From Diprion similis (taxonomy: Eukaryota; Arthropoda; Insecta; Hymenoptera; Diprionidae): DNA of 64,000 nucleotides. This document shows positions 41,101-49,624 of the stretch, one piece after another (positions within the stretch are counted from its first letter, which is position 1; each line of letters starts with the position of its first letter). The translations under genes were made by a program, and so were the position numbers. The DNA is taken from assembly GCF_021155765.1 (NCBI RefSeq), contig NC_060110.1, positions 11,779,501-11,843,500 of the forward strand, written 5' to 3'. The notes under the pieces are model-generated. The model saw only the letters and a program-made list of their open reading frames with translations. It was not told the DNA's origin and ran no database searches.

Positions 41101-42696
41101 TAATATTCACTCTAGCGTTAGACGAGATCATTCTTCTCGTGTAACAAGTTGCGCACTGCATTCTGCATTGTTTGTAACCCCGCAGCTTGTGCAATCATAC
41201 CACGTATAGCTACCACCGACTCATCGTGAGTGAAAGATTGCGCAATTTTCGCTACACAGCGAAATAAACGCTGCCATGATTATATGGTTCATGTTACTCA
41301 GGTAGTCAGACTGTATTTAATACACAGTGAGCAGGTAACGATAATGGAAAATATGGTAGTAATTCAGCTTTTATCTATAATTTTTTTTTATCACAAAACG
41401 GACACATTAATCTGACTCATGGTTCACACTCATTTTAAAAGTTTGGATAAAAAATACCTTTTTCGCTATCTTTGCACATACTGTGTAGATAAGTGTGGGA
41501 AATTTTATCATGAATCATTAAGGATGAAGTTACATGTATTAGTACTCGCAAGTAAAGATCTTTGCTCCTTTTAATGAAGCGATAAATAAAGATTTGAGCA
41601 TATTGTACTGAAAATGCGTCAGCCTCATGTACGGCAGTCCAAAGTCGGTTTATCCCATGTGGTAATATTGATATTTGGAGAACGGTGTACAAGCTAAAAT
41701 TTCATATGCTTTTTAAACCATCTTTCTGATTGTAAGTAAAATGAACGATAAACATAATATATAATGTTCGTATATTGTACAGCAAGAACAATGCATTTTG
41801 CTAAATTTTTCGAGCCTCTAAAAATGAAATATTTCTGCTCATCTACCTATTCGTTTTATTGCTCTCGTCAGTCATTAAAATCTAAACATTTTTCCAGCAT
41901 CCACAAAGTTCCAGTTGAGTCTGACCCATCCAGACTTTGCCCAGCACGGAGTAGACGATTTGTTCAGATCCCTTGGTCCTGTTGCAATATTTTCCGCCAA
42001 GAGACACTGGACGGCGCCAAGATTGGTTCAGCTTCAGAGAGGTCCTGGGGGCGAGGGATTCGGATTCAGCGTTCGCGGAGATGCGCCAGTTATCGTTGCT
42101 GCAGTCGATCACAACTCCTTGGCCGATGTAAGTGGATGAACGTATAACTCACTTTGGAGTTCGTCAATTTACCGAAGCATCATGAAAATGATCTGTTTTC
42201 CCTGCAAATTGAATAGAAATCGAAAGCAACAGATCTAATGAATAACAATGATTGCAGTTGGGTGGAATGAAGGAAGGTGACTTCATCGTCAGTATCGGAG
42301 ACAAGGACGTCAAATGGGCTACTCATGATGAAGTTGTGCGTCTCATCAAGCAATGCGGGGATTCCATCAGTTTGAAACTTGTCACTCCGATGGATAGAAA
42401 TTATCTGAAAGTAAATTGGTTTACACTTTTCATTATAGTAACAATGATGATGCGACGGTAGCGCGTTAACGCCATTTTCATAACCGTGTTTACAGAAACC
42501 AGTGAAATCAAACCATCACGACAAAGGCAGCGTCTCCGCGAGCAGCTCGTCGGGTGTTTCTTCAGGACAACCGAGTCCTGCAGGATCGGTAACGACTGCT
42601 CACGTCGCTCGGAGGCTCCCTTGGAATCCTTTCAAAAAATCTGGCAGTCAACGGGACAGCAGAGACCTCACCTTCGACAACGTCATATTGAGATGA
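3003..42696 (+). CDS. Rhp: Rhophilin, Rho-GTPase-binding scaffold (HR1-BRO1-PDZ), split gene
   Basis: Rhophilins bind GTP-loaded Rho through an N-terminal HR1 coiled coil and carry a BRO1 domain and a PDZ domain. They act as scaffolds at membranes and the actin cytoskeleton. Coding exons: 3003-3032 or 22137-22319 (alternative starts), then 28188-28303, 30674-30805, 36390-36465, 38673-38750, 39449-39832, 40329-40427, 40517-40787, 40891-41085, 41898-42127, 42258-42410 and 42496-42696. All junctions are GT-AG and keep frame. The products are 654 aa (distal start) or 705 aa (22137 start), within the normal family range. Diagnostic stretches include [19 protein letters not shown] in HR1, [12 protein letters not shown] at the BRO1 entry, and EGFGFSV as the PDZ carboxylate-binding loop. 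Identification is firm; which first exon is used is not settled. The intron 36466-38672 contains an antisense gene, tilB. No canonical AATAAA was seen close to the stop; an ATTAAA lies at 43829-43834. Confidence 0.95.
7563..7593 (+). repeat. 7-bp minisatellite (GTCCGCA)n
   Basis: Four perfect head-to-tail copies of GTCCGCA plus a partial fifth, within the rhophilin intron. The unit shares its GTCCG core with the GTCCGTT array at 15195. Confidence 0.9.
10357..10704 (+). other. Unrecognised GC-rich 115-codon ORF in intron
   Basis: An island clearly more GC-rich than its surroundings, open for 115 codons from ATG at 10357 to TGA at 10704. The product is serine-rich (starts [20 protein letters not shown]) and matches no family I know. 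A second plus-strand frame is open from 10458 to about 10720 and reads plausibly at its end ([14 protein letters not shown]). This could be a frameshifted remnant of a gene or simply a GC-rich chance overlap. No convincing splice signals were found that would add it to rhophilin. Confidence 0.2.
10771..10799 (+). other. G-run, candidate G-quadruplex
   Basis: Four guanine runs (6, 3 and 10 G, plus an internal GG) lie within 29 nt, directly after the GC-rich ORF island. The long runs could supply four G-tracts of three. Folding is inferred from sequence only. Confidence 0.5.
11736..11769 (+). repeat. (TTTA)n microsatellite
   Basis: A 34-nt run of uninterrupted TTTA units, followed by degenerate TTCA units. 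Confidence 0.95.
14077..14110 (+). repeat. (GA)17 microsatellite
   Basis: Seventeen perfect GA dinucleotides. On a plus-strand transcript this would be a purine tract. GA tracts can bind GAGA-type factors in insects, but nothing else here argues for a regulatory role. Confidence 0.95.
15195..15233 (+). repeat. 7-bp minisatellite (GTCCGTT)n
   Basis: Five perfect head-to-tail copies of GTCCGTT plus four bases of a sixth. The unit length and GTCCG core match the array at 7563. Confidence 0.9.
20254..20670 (+). other. CpG-rich patch with 138-codon ORF
   Basis: The longest open frame in the big intron. Its first 170 nt are notably CpG-rich, then composition returns to background. The predicted protein has no recognisable motif, and I saw no flanking acceptor or donor that would make it an exon in phase with rhophilin. 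It lies 1.5-1.9 kb upstream of the 22137 first exon, so a regulatory element is as likely as a gene. Confidence 0.15.
22137..22319 (+). CDS. Rhp: Rhophilin proximal alternative first coding exon (61 codons)
   Basis: ATG at 22137 follows an in-frame TAG at 22128, so it is the first start of the frame. Sixty-one codons end at a GTAAGG donor (22320) in phase 0, exactly the phase required by exon 28188. The joined protein reads ...CTRKRFG then [14 protein letters not shown], which resembles the residues preceding HR1 in vertebrate rhophilins. The exon is polar, rich in Q, T, S and K, as expected of a disordered N-terminal tail. The product is 705 aa. Phase, donor and start context together make this the better-supported of the two first exons. 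Confidence 0.65.
22320..28187 (+). other. Rhophilin intron before the first common exon
   Basis: About 5.9 kb with no recognised gene. It contains a 15-bp-stem hairpin at 24603-24650. Open frames at 26633-26971 (plus) and 27659-28093 (minus) reach 112 and 144 codons but resemble nothing I know. Confidence 0.5.
24603..24650. repeat. Inverted repeat, 15-bp stem
   Basis: Arms 24603-24617 and 24636-24650 are complementary at 14 of 15 positions, with an 18-nt loop. The arms are AT-rich (core AAAAGAGA/TCTCTTTT). Confidence 0.7.
28188..28303 (+). CDS. Rhp: Rhophilin exon 2 (start of HR1)
   Basis: Acceptor TTTCAG at 28187, donor GTAAGT at 28304. Encodes [20 protein letters not shown] and on to [12 protein letters not shown], the conserved first helix of the rhophilin HR1 Rho-binding domain. 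First exon common to both predicted isoforms. Confidence 0.93.
28304..30673 (+). other. Rhophilin intron 2
   Basis: No gene recognised. A 121-codon plus-strand frame (28584-28949) lacks family resemblance and splice signals and is treated as chance. Confidence 0.5.
30674..30805 (+). CDS. Rhp: Rhophilin exon 3 (HR1 second half)
   Basis: Acceptor TTTTAG, donor GTGAGT. Encodes the most conserved part of HR1, including [20 protein letters not shown] and the end of the coiled coil ([13 protein letters not shown]). Confidence 0.95.
30806..36389 (+). other. Rhophilin intron 3
   Basis: About 5.6 kb. Open frames up to 163 codons (30977-31468 minus; 33844-34221 plus) show no recognisable motif. No repeats or transposon genes were identified. 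Confidence 0.5.
36390..36465 (+). CDS. Rhp: Rhophilin exon 4 (HR1-BRO1 linker)
   Basis: Acceptor TTACAG, donor GTGAGT. Encodes [20 protein letters not shown], the family hallmark just before and at the start of the BRO1 domain. Confidence 0.95.
36691..36696 (-). terminator. tilB: tilB polyadenylation signal
   Basis: AATAAA on the minus strand, about 70 nt beyond the tilB stop codon. It ends the nested gene before its transcript would reach the rhophilin exon at 36390-36465, so no exons overlap. Confidence 0.6.
36764..37214 (-). CDS. tilB: tilB exon 4 (CS-like domain and C-terminus)
   Basis: Acceptor TGCAG at 37215. Encodes [20 protein letters not shown] and ends in the conserved NPDVPPLM before the stop. 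Confidence 0.93.
36764..38358 (-). CDS. tilB: tilB / DNAAF11 (LRRC6) axonemal dynein assembly factor, split gene
   Basis: This cytoplasmic factor helps pre-assemble axonemal dynein arms. In Drosophila, touch-insensitive-larva-B is needed in chordotonal neurons and sperm, and human LRRC6 mutations cause primary ciliary dyskinesia. Coding exons on the minus strand: 38358-38030, 37947-37662, 37554-37295 and 37214-36764, giving 441 aa (human 466). The N-terminal third has tandem leucine-rich repeats ([20 protein letters not shown], then [17 protein letters not shown]), followed by an LRR cap ([22 protein letters not shown]). Next come a charged coiled-coil region and a CS-like domain ([26 protein letters not shown]). 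The C-terminal NPDVPPLM matches the family end. Introns are 82, 107 and 80 nt. The whole gene sits antisense in the rhophilin intron 36466-38672. The intron-2 acceptor (GAG at 37555) is the least certain junction. Confidence 0.93.
37295..37554 (-). CDS. tilB: tilB exon 3
   Basis: Encodes [20 protein letters not shown] to [12 protein letters not shown], aligning with the human ...EDDLEFWNKP... and ...IILDLAVYRY... segments. Start at 37554 is the only AG that restores frame with exon 2. The intron has a good TTAAC branch-like motif 30-40 nt upstream, but the acceptor is the less common GAG. Confidence 0.8.
37662..37947 (-). CDS. tilB: tilB exon 2 (LRR cap and coiled coil)
   Basis: Acceptor CTCAG at 37948, donor GTAGGT at 37661. 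Encodes [20 protein letters not shown] and the charged segment after it. The frame stays open past the donor to a TAA near 37588, so the end was chosen from splice consensus and homology with exon 3. Confidence 0.85.
38030..38358 (-). CDS. tilB: tilB exon 1 (leucine-rich repeats)
   Basis: ATG at 38358. Encodes [20 protein letters not shown] and four leucine-rich repeats. Ends with a GTAAGA donor in phase 2. Confidence 0.93.
38414..38419 (-). promoter_or_regulatory. X-box-like half site upstream of tilB
   Basis: GGTAAC on the plus strand (GTTACC on the gene strand), about 56 nt upstream of the tilB start, matches one half of the RFX X-box consensus. The other half is poor (about 4 of 6). RFX control is known for cilia genes in insects; here it is only suggested. 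Confidence 0.25.
38673..38750 (+). CDS. Rhp: Rhophilin exon 5 (BRO1)
   Basis: Acceptor TTCTAG, donor GTATAA, phase 0 at both ends. Encodes [20 protein letters not shown], nearly identical to vertebrate rhophilin-2 as I recall it. Confidence 0.95.
39449..39832 (+). CDS. Rhp: Rhophilin exon 6 (BRO1 core)
   Basis: Largest exon, 128 codons, acceptor TTCTAG, donor GTAAGA. Encodes the BRO1 core: [20 protein letters not shown], the family signature [32 protein letters not shown] and the helix ending MLVQLML. Confidence 0.96.
40329..40427 (+). CDS. Rhp: Rhophilin exon 7 (BRO1)
   Basis: Acceptor TTCCAG, donor GTAATG. Encodes [14 protein letters not shown] and LDLAQEAAQ, standard BRO1 helices. Confidence 0.94.
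40517..40787 (+). CDS. Rhp: Rhophilin exon 8 (BRO1, C-terminal arm)
   Basis: Acceptor TTTCAG, donor GTAAGA, ends in phase 1. Encodes [32 protein letters not shown] and the following helical arm. The upstream intron is only 89 nt. Confidence 0.94.
40891..41085 (+). CDS. Rhp: Rhophilin exon 9
   Basis: Acceptor GTGCAG, donor GTGAGT. Encodes [20 protein letters not shown], a coiled segment, and [15 protein letters not shown], which aligns with the vertebrate EEDDLLNLIDAP segment. Enters in phase 1 and leaves in phase 1. Confidence 0.93.
41898..42127 (+). CDS. Rhp: Rhophilin exon 10 (PDZ first half)
   Basis: Acceptor TTCCAG, donor GTAAGT. Encodes [19 protein letters not shown] and the start of the PDZ domain with the ligand loop EGFGFSV. 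Confidence 0.95.
42258..42410 (+). CDS. Rhp: Rhophilin exon 11 (PDZ second half)
   Basis: Acceptor TTGCAG, donor GTAAAT. Encodes [20 protein letters not shown] and [20 protein letters not shown], completing the PDZ fold. Confidence 0.95.
42496..42696 (+). CDS. Rhp: Rhophilin last exon
   Basis: Acceptor TTACAG. Serine-rich tail, then [20 protein letters not shown] and FDNVILR before TGA at 42694-42696. The WNP-basic segment recalls the LSFLSWGTNK-type tail of vertebrate rhophilins, with weaker similarity than the domains. Confidence 0.93.
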   Translation, partial: KPVKSNHHDKGSVSASSSSGVSSGQPSPAGSVTTAHVARRLPWNPFKKSGSQRDSRDLTFDNVILR

Positions 42697-43267
42697 TCTT
42701 ATGTCACTCTGCAAAATCGTCTGATGAATTTAGAGAATCAGATTTGCGACACGCTACTGTGCAAAAGCTTCTATTTATACCCTGCAGTGAGTAGATCTGA
42801 TCATATAAGGGCATATCGAGTTCTTCGCCGTCGTTTATTACCTGCCCCTAATAACGCTTTGCTCTGCAATTATTGCAGCTTCGCTCATCAATAGCATCGT
42901 AGTCGAGTTTCCGTTCTCGTGATAAGATTAATTTACAGACTTTTCTTGGCAATCGTATGCTTTTATTTTCTTGAATCATTCGTTCATCAAGATTTATTAA
43001 TATGGTGAAATTAAGGTTTCTTTTTTCTGTATTTGAAACAAAACAAAATTAATGAAGAAAACTTGTGTAATTAATCTTAAAATAACTAATCGCGCAGACG
43101 GTATGGGCCAATTTTTTTCATACTAGTGATTGATCGGGAAAATAACGATCTTGTCGGATGAAAGAATTCATTTAACTTCTCAATATATATATAAATAAGA
43201 TGAATAACTGTTATATTATAAATTTGCATAAAATCATTAATTGTATGATAAGAATCGTATGTCATAA

Positions 43268-43292
43268 AAGATGCTTATACCATAAGCATCTT
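43268..43292. repeat. Perfect 11-bp stem-loop
   Basis: Arms AAGATGCTTAT and ATAAGCATCTT are perfectly complementary around a 3-nt loop (ACC). It lies about 570 nt after the rhophilin stop and may fall in its 3' UTR. Confidence 0.8.
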
Positions 43293-46200
43293 GAGAAGCT
43301 CATCATAGAAGTAAAAAAAATTTTAATAATAATTTATACACTACAATGTAAAGGAATATACATAACGTATATGAACAGTGTAATATAGCGTTAGATTAAT
43401 GTTTATATATCATTTGCCATACAAATTTCATGAGGTGACAAGAATCTCTAACTATGGAAGGGACGTTGTAGTTAGTTAGGCATTGTTATTATAACGTGAA
43501 ACTGCATCCACACCTTTCTCGTCAAATCGAGATCAAATGGCCAAGGTCGTTGAATGCATACATAAGTATAATAACACCAAACTGGGATGCTAAACCGAGA
43601 AGGAGCTGAGTATAAACTTTACAAATTCAAAAAATTTTTCTTCGTTAAAACTCATCACGTTTTCTCCGAGCCTGCGTGACTTTAGAGTGAAAATTTTTTA
43701 ATATTACCTGCCACAAGCCATACTTACATACTTGGTATATGTAAGTGTGTGACCTAACTGTTTTGTTTACATTTTTAAAATGTTTTGATAACCCGGAGAT
43801 TCCGAGCCACTAAATGCCCCTTCCAGACATTAAATATTATGAACAATTAAGGACTGTACAATTTGATTAAATGTTTAGTACAGTTCGTAATGTATATACT
43901 TGAATATATTATATCATAATTTGTAGTTATATACCGTCTATATTAGGTGTTATATATACCGATTGTAATTCAGGAATCCGTTATAGGTAACAGGATGGTC
44001 TGAGGACTTTGTGGTTGTAAAATTTTGATGATAATTTTTCAGACTATCCTGTACGGTAACAAGATAATATAAATATCTTTTGTTGCATGATGTTATTGAT
44101 TATTGAGCGATAAAGAATATATTAAAGGCATATCAAATTCACCGGTTGTTCTTTATGCATATTTTTATAAAATTGAATAATCAAATTCTCATGCGCCATA
44201 CTGCTACTAGCATTGCTACTACAGTATAAGCGTAATCCTATTATCGCAGCTTTGATGTTGTATCTCATTACCGACGAACAGAATATTTCATCGCGTTTTA
44301 ATCGACCGCAGATAATATTTTGTAATCTACTGAACGGGTAAAGGTGAAAACTGAGTATGCCTACGTAAGTATGAGGACACGTGCGGAAATACTTTAACGT
44401 AATACTAAAATTACCGATTTTCTTCTGACTACTGTAATATTTGTAAACTTTATTTTAATACTTTCGTGTTCACGCCATTTTTCGTGAAAAAATATTCTTT
44501 AGATTTACAAAATTTCGTTTTTGGTTAAATCAGATTCGAACAAGTAATTTTTATCGATGATCCTAACTCGCAAAGAAAGGGTTTTCAAAATAATGTTTTA
44601 AATCTTGTAACATCAATTATCGCTGGTACGACTAGTCTTGAAGTGTTAAATGAAATTGATATTCCTTATTAGAATATATATAAAAAACGAGTGTATATAA
44701 AGTCGGCTGGAAGGGCGGGTGAATTTTAGGAATTCATGTTTCTATAGCCAATTACAAGTTGACGTTCATTTCAATAACAATGATTTCTATTCATTGATTT
44801 TAATTTTAAAGAAATGTGAAAGAATTTCGATCTACATACTTGCGAATATAAGAAACTCCAATAGAATTGGATGATTGATTTTCGAGGTATGAATTCCCAA
44901 GATTCATCCACTTTTTCAACCATTTCGTATAGCTATAACTCGTTAATTCGACCCAGGAAGCTTAAGCCTAAGTTTAAGTTTACCTTACAGAGATCTAACG
45001 GTAAGTGTTATCTTTGATTGACTGTTATCGAATTAAGAATGATCGACCAAATATCTTGTTAGTAATTCAGCCCACACCTGGTTTTGAAAGAACTTATTTA
45101 CCAGTTAATGATACACCGTATAATGGAAATTGATTTCCTTCGAAGAAAACCAAATTACAAAATTATTTTGTCATTTCATATACGATACATTTTACATGGG
45201 ACGGTTAACGTGGCACGTAGCACATTCGAAATCCTATTTGTATCCAATGTCACGATGCCCGTTAATCCATTAATTCAAATCGATTGTAAATGTTAATATT
45301 ACGTATGAATTCTAATTGCAAGTACGTTGCGCGTATAGAACAACCTTGTGAAATGCATTAGGTCGTCGACACGGTAATCAGTGATCGATAATGCCACGAT
45401 ATTGAAAAATATCTCTGGAAGTACTTACGTACATGCGTTAAAAATCCTGATGAATACCAATAAATACACTGAGGCCCATTGTAAACCTTGGTAACACTTA
45501 AATAAATTATCGCAATAAAGACGACCCGTGTATGTACATAGTTTTTTCTTTTATAGTACGTGACACAATAAATTTAGTTAGATGCTCGTAAAATGTACAG
45601 AGTAAACTTTTTCAAGGAAGGAATATCGCACTCTTTGACGTAATTTTACTGCCTGAAGCTATGAAGCACTGTTGGCATAAGTGATAAATCGCCATAATTC
45701 GCCATAATAATAAGTTTATACGATGAATACTGCGTAATCATTTCACGATTTTATTCGAACTGAAAAAATCGGTCTCGAAAGCCCCAAATTGTTAAGATTG
45801 AACTCAATTTTGTCTGATTGTGAGCGGTGTTTGTTTTATACTATTGCTCTCTATAGTGAAAAAAACTGGAGCATTGATGTTTGTATTTTCTCATGCTACC
45901 GCAGAAAAGCACAAATTCTGTTTGAAGAATGCAATAACATGTATTTTTCCGCATACACCTATATTCTATCATCACGATTTATTAATAACAAATCACATTG
46001 AAGACACATCATCGACTTCATTGATATCGGTATAAACATACATAAAACAAGTATTTGGGCCAGCGCACAAAAAAACAAGTGAGTGATTTGGCTGATGTTG
46101 ATGGGCCAGCTTATAAACTTCCTGCCCAGATGCACTTCGATCTCATAAAGCATCTACAAACGGAATTTCCATTTGTTTTTAATTTTGTTATTCAAATAAC

Positions 46201-47295
46201 TTGAAAACCGTTGGTCCAATGAATTTGAAAACGTAGACCAAGAAAAACCCAGGTAATAACTTCTGCTCCTGTCCTTTATCTTCGAGAAAAGGAGGAGAAC
46301 GAGAAGTTGAAAAAATGTGGAATTTACAAAATACCTATGGCAATAAATTATGGCGAGATAAGTGTCTAATCGATTGAGACGAATGTCGTTATGCTTAATA
46401 CAAATTATTGTTTTAACTTTTTTCTCGTAATCAAATAATATTTTTATTAATTGCAAAAACATTTGATTTACCACAGTTGATCGCCATATTTGGTAAATCA
46501 AACAAACTGTTTCTCCGTTTTTTCGTAAAAGCATTAAATATTCGCGAGAGAAAGTCAAATTCTTTGTTAGAGGTATCATATAATCGATCAGTGAGAGCAG
46601 CGTATTGTTGTAAACTGTTATAGGAATAAGGTTTGCTCAATTTCTGTCAACAGTTTTCCATGTTTGTTTGACTACAAAGGAATGTTGTTTATACCATGAT
46701 ATTCAAACCAAGTGGAACAGTACATCAATCGAAAAAATTATTGTTTTGGTGATAGTTACTTCAATTTATTTTCCAATACATTGAACAATATTTTTGCGTA
46801 ATCGCAATTATGGTTTGATTAATAAAAATTCTGTTGGTGCGTGAAACAATTTTTCCCCACTAAAGGTATCATTATATACATAGAGTTCAAAAGTGATATA
46901 TTATAAATCGTGGCTAATTCACGGTCATGAATATTGAAGATTACGACGCGGTTTCGTTCGCGTGTGTAGGAATGTTGATTTGGTAGTCATCCAGCTCACT
47001 GAAATGACACTGCGACGTGACTAAACGAACGATTAATATTTTGAACGAGCAGGTTCCCTGCAACGCCAGACGTCAATGCCACAAGTTTATCCTCGTGTAT
47101 TTTGCAAACAGATGTTAAATTATCCGTACTAGGATCCACGAAAGCCTACAACAATAAGTTTGCAGGTCAGTGCATACAAGAAGAAATTCCTTGGACCTGT
47201 AACTATTATATTCTACCTGCATACATATAAAGTCTTGAAATCTCACGAGCAAAACGTATGTCTCTATGTATATGTCATGTATTGTATAAACGACT

Positions 47296-47352
47296 GCTCT
47301 GCACCACGGTATTCACTGTACGTGCTTTAAGACCCTCACTGTGGTGCAGGGC
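47296..47352. repeat. 15-bp stem-loop with GC-rich arms
   Basis: Arms 47296-47310 and 47338-47352 pair over all 15 positions (two G-U pairs on the plus strand) around a 27-nt loop. The arms are GC-rich in an AT-rich region. The stem is shorter than a typical pre-miRNA. Confidence 0.7.
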
Positions 47353-49521
47353 GATGCACTTTCTTTCGGATCCGTTCTCGGTTTTTAGGGTCATGGGAGA
47401 AAGTGGTCGTCAGAGTGCACAAGTCTAAATATAGCCTTTATGCCACATAGTAACACACAAGTCGGTCGATTTAGTGGCCGCAATGACTGAGGTTTTTGAA
47501 TCCTTCGTAATTATGCATTATTCTATGCCTGATATGTTCTATCGAGTTTCATATAAAAAAATCGCAGTAAAGAGGAACCAGAAAATTGTCGCGGGACAAA
47601 GCACCATCAATCATTTTCCGGATGAATTTTGTTGATGACAGTCTCGTTGTTATCGGAACTTTATTGCCACCGGCTACTTCATCGTTTTTACAGTTAAATT
47701 ACCCGTACACCTAGCTTCTTTTCATAACATTCCAACGCTTCATACTAATTTCATACCACTAACTGATACATTAATGTTTTAACTACGCATTACATTATGC
47801 ATGCAGCACGAACCTTTCGCCCGAAGATAACGTAATTCATATATATCTAATGAACAGACAGCGGCTTCCACAATTGCGATTTAGAGGCATCAATCGGCAA
47901 ATTGATCAATCTAAATATTGTATTGATTCGTACTTCACCTTGAAACACAGATGGTTTGATTCGAAGAATCGGTTACGGAATATTTACTTCAATCCCGCGA
48001 TTAACCGTTGTATTGATTTAATCAAGAATTGCGTAACTACTCAAATGGCATTTATCAGGTATAGAAAGTAACTGTATAGTTAGCAACACGCTCAAATATC
48101 ATAGTAGTTCCGGAAGATACGTCAATCTTATATTTCCGCGTTTCGAATAATATTATTCCTTCTGCGGTTAGCAACACTGCGTTGCATTAATTAGGTAGGT
48201 ATTGGTATCAATTATACAACCACGATCGTTTAAAGGCGAGCGTTGAAAATTATACCAGAGTTCTTACAATCGACATGGTGAAAGCGAGCGCTGAGCATGT
48301 GCCGATGAACAATGTGCTCACAGCAGTTATAAATCGGCCTTAAATCAAAGAAGCAAATTACAGCTTGAGTCACCGACCGTTCCAACTATTGTGCAAACAA
48401 CGAGAAACATAATTTTACAACCTATACTCGAGGAAAGTAAACTTTGTAGTTCACTTACTTGTATGTCCCTAGGCTAACATCCGCATGCAATATACTTCGC
48501 TTGATATTTGTTATTGGACATTGTTCTGCTTCCCAAGACTCCTTCATCCTTCGTCTGCGGGTATACGCAATTTTCAAAAGCATATTGGATGCCCTAAAAG
48601 GGATAAAATCTTCCTGCAGATCAGCCCGAAGCTACAAGCTAGAATCCCAGCCGATGGTGCAACCACAAACCAGCTCAAATGTTGGTGAAAGTCGTGGTGT
48701 CAGTACCACCTTCCATCTACTGAAACCTCCGGTGATTGCAGTTGTCGCGTCCAGCAGAGTTGTCGCAGCATTCATGACCAAGTGTATAGTAAGTCATTGC
48801 TAAATGAAATTTTTTTTTTTCGATCATCCTGGATGATTTTTGAATGCTGAAGAAACTAATCCACAGAGAGTTTAATCTCAAAGGGATGATGGGTAGCGAG
48901 GCAAAAAAAATTTACGTAAGCCAAAGAATCGTGAGGTAGAGATATAGCATTGCGAAAACGTCATTTGAGAAACGACTGATTGACCCGACTGTAAGATGAA
49001 TGTATGGGACCTTGACTGACCAGCAGTCACGTCAAGTGTTGATCCAACAGTTCGAATAAGGAGACGAAGCTGCAGTGAACTAATCGGTGTCTAGTGTTAC
49101 GAAATAGTTACGAAACCTGAGCTGAGAGAGAAACGTGCCGCTATGAACAAAATCTAGCCTGGGAACATAGAGTTCTTTGACATCAATGTATATACGCTAT
49201 CTATCCTACGGATATATTCGTTCCAAGATCGGCAAAGGGCTTTTGGACTTGGCCCTAGACTTGACCATCGCTGATCCCATCATCGTTCTCCTTTCACTTC
49301 GTGGAGAAAAACTTTTCACCGTATATCCTGGTTAGAACGGAATATGATCGCCCGAGAGGATACCGGCGTTCTCAGAGCTGTGAGGAACTCCGAGGGATCG
49401 GCGTCGACGTTGAATACTCTCCAGGGAGAAAGGTGAGTCTTCTGCAACGCATGCGCGTACGTTCTGCTGGGAATTGAATCAGCCTCAACAATACTGTCAA
49501 CTAATTGTTGTATTCGAACAG

Positions 49522-49624
49522 GGGAACATCAGTCATGCGGTGAAGATTTCGAGGAATACCACTGCACGGCAACTGATACAGCCCTCGTGATTGGACCAGG
49601 TGTTTTGACAAATTGAACAATTTG
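49522..49624 (+). other. Probable non-coding 5' exon of the CRAL-TRIO gene
   Basis: Bounded by an acceptor (GAACAG at 49521) and a donor GTGAGT at 49625. An 89-nt intron (49433-49521) separates it from an upstream exon ending ...GGGAGAAAG at 49432 with another GTGAGT donor. No long frame crosses it, as expected for a 5' UTR. The next matching acceptor on this strand with coding downstream is 55311. Assignment to that gene is inference; an independent non-coding RNA is the alternative. Confidence 0.4.

Larger units (their letters stand above)
42697..49190. other. AT-rich intergenic region
   Basis: Holds the rhophilin 3' UTR (extent unknown) and spacer DNA. No protein family recognised. The 141-codon minus frame at 46154-46579 is AT-rich, low in conserved features and probably chance. 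Hairpins at 43268-43292 and 47296-47352 are listed separately. Confidence 0.5.

Noticed and set aside
46154..46579. 141-codon minus-strand ORF with hydrophobic stretches
   Set aside because: Hydrophobicity follows from AT-rich codons; no receptor or transporter motif is visible and no splice context was found.
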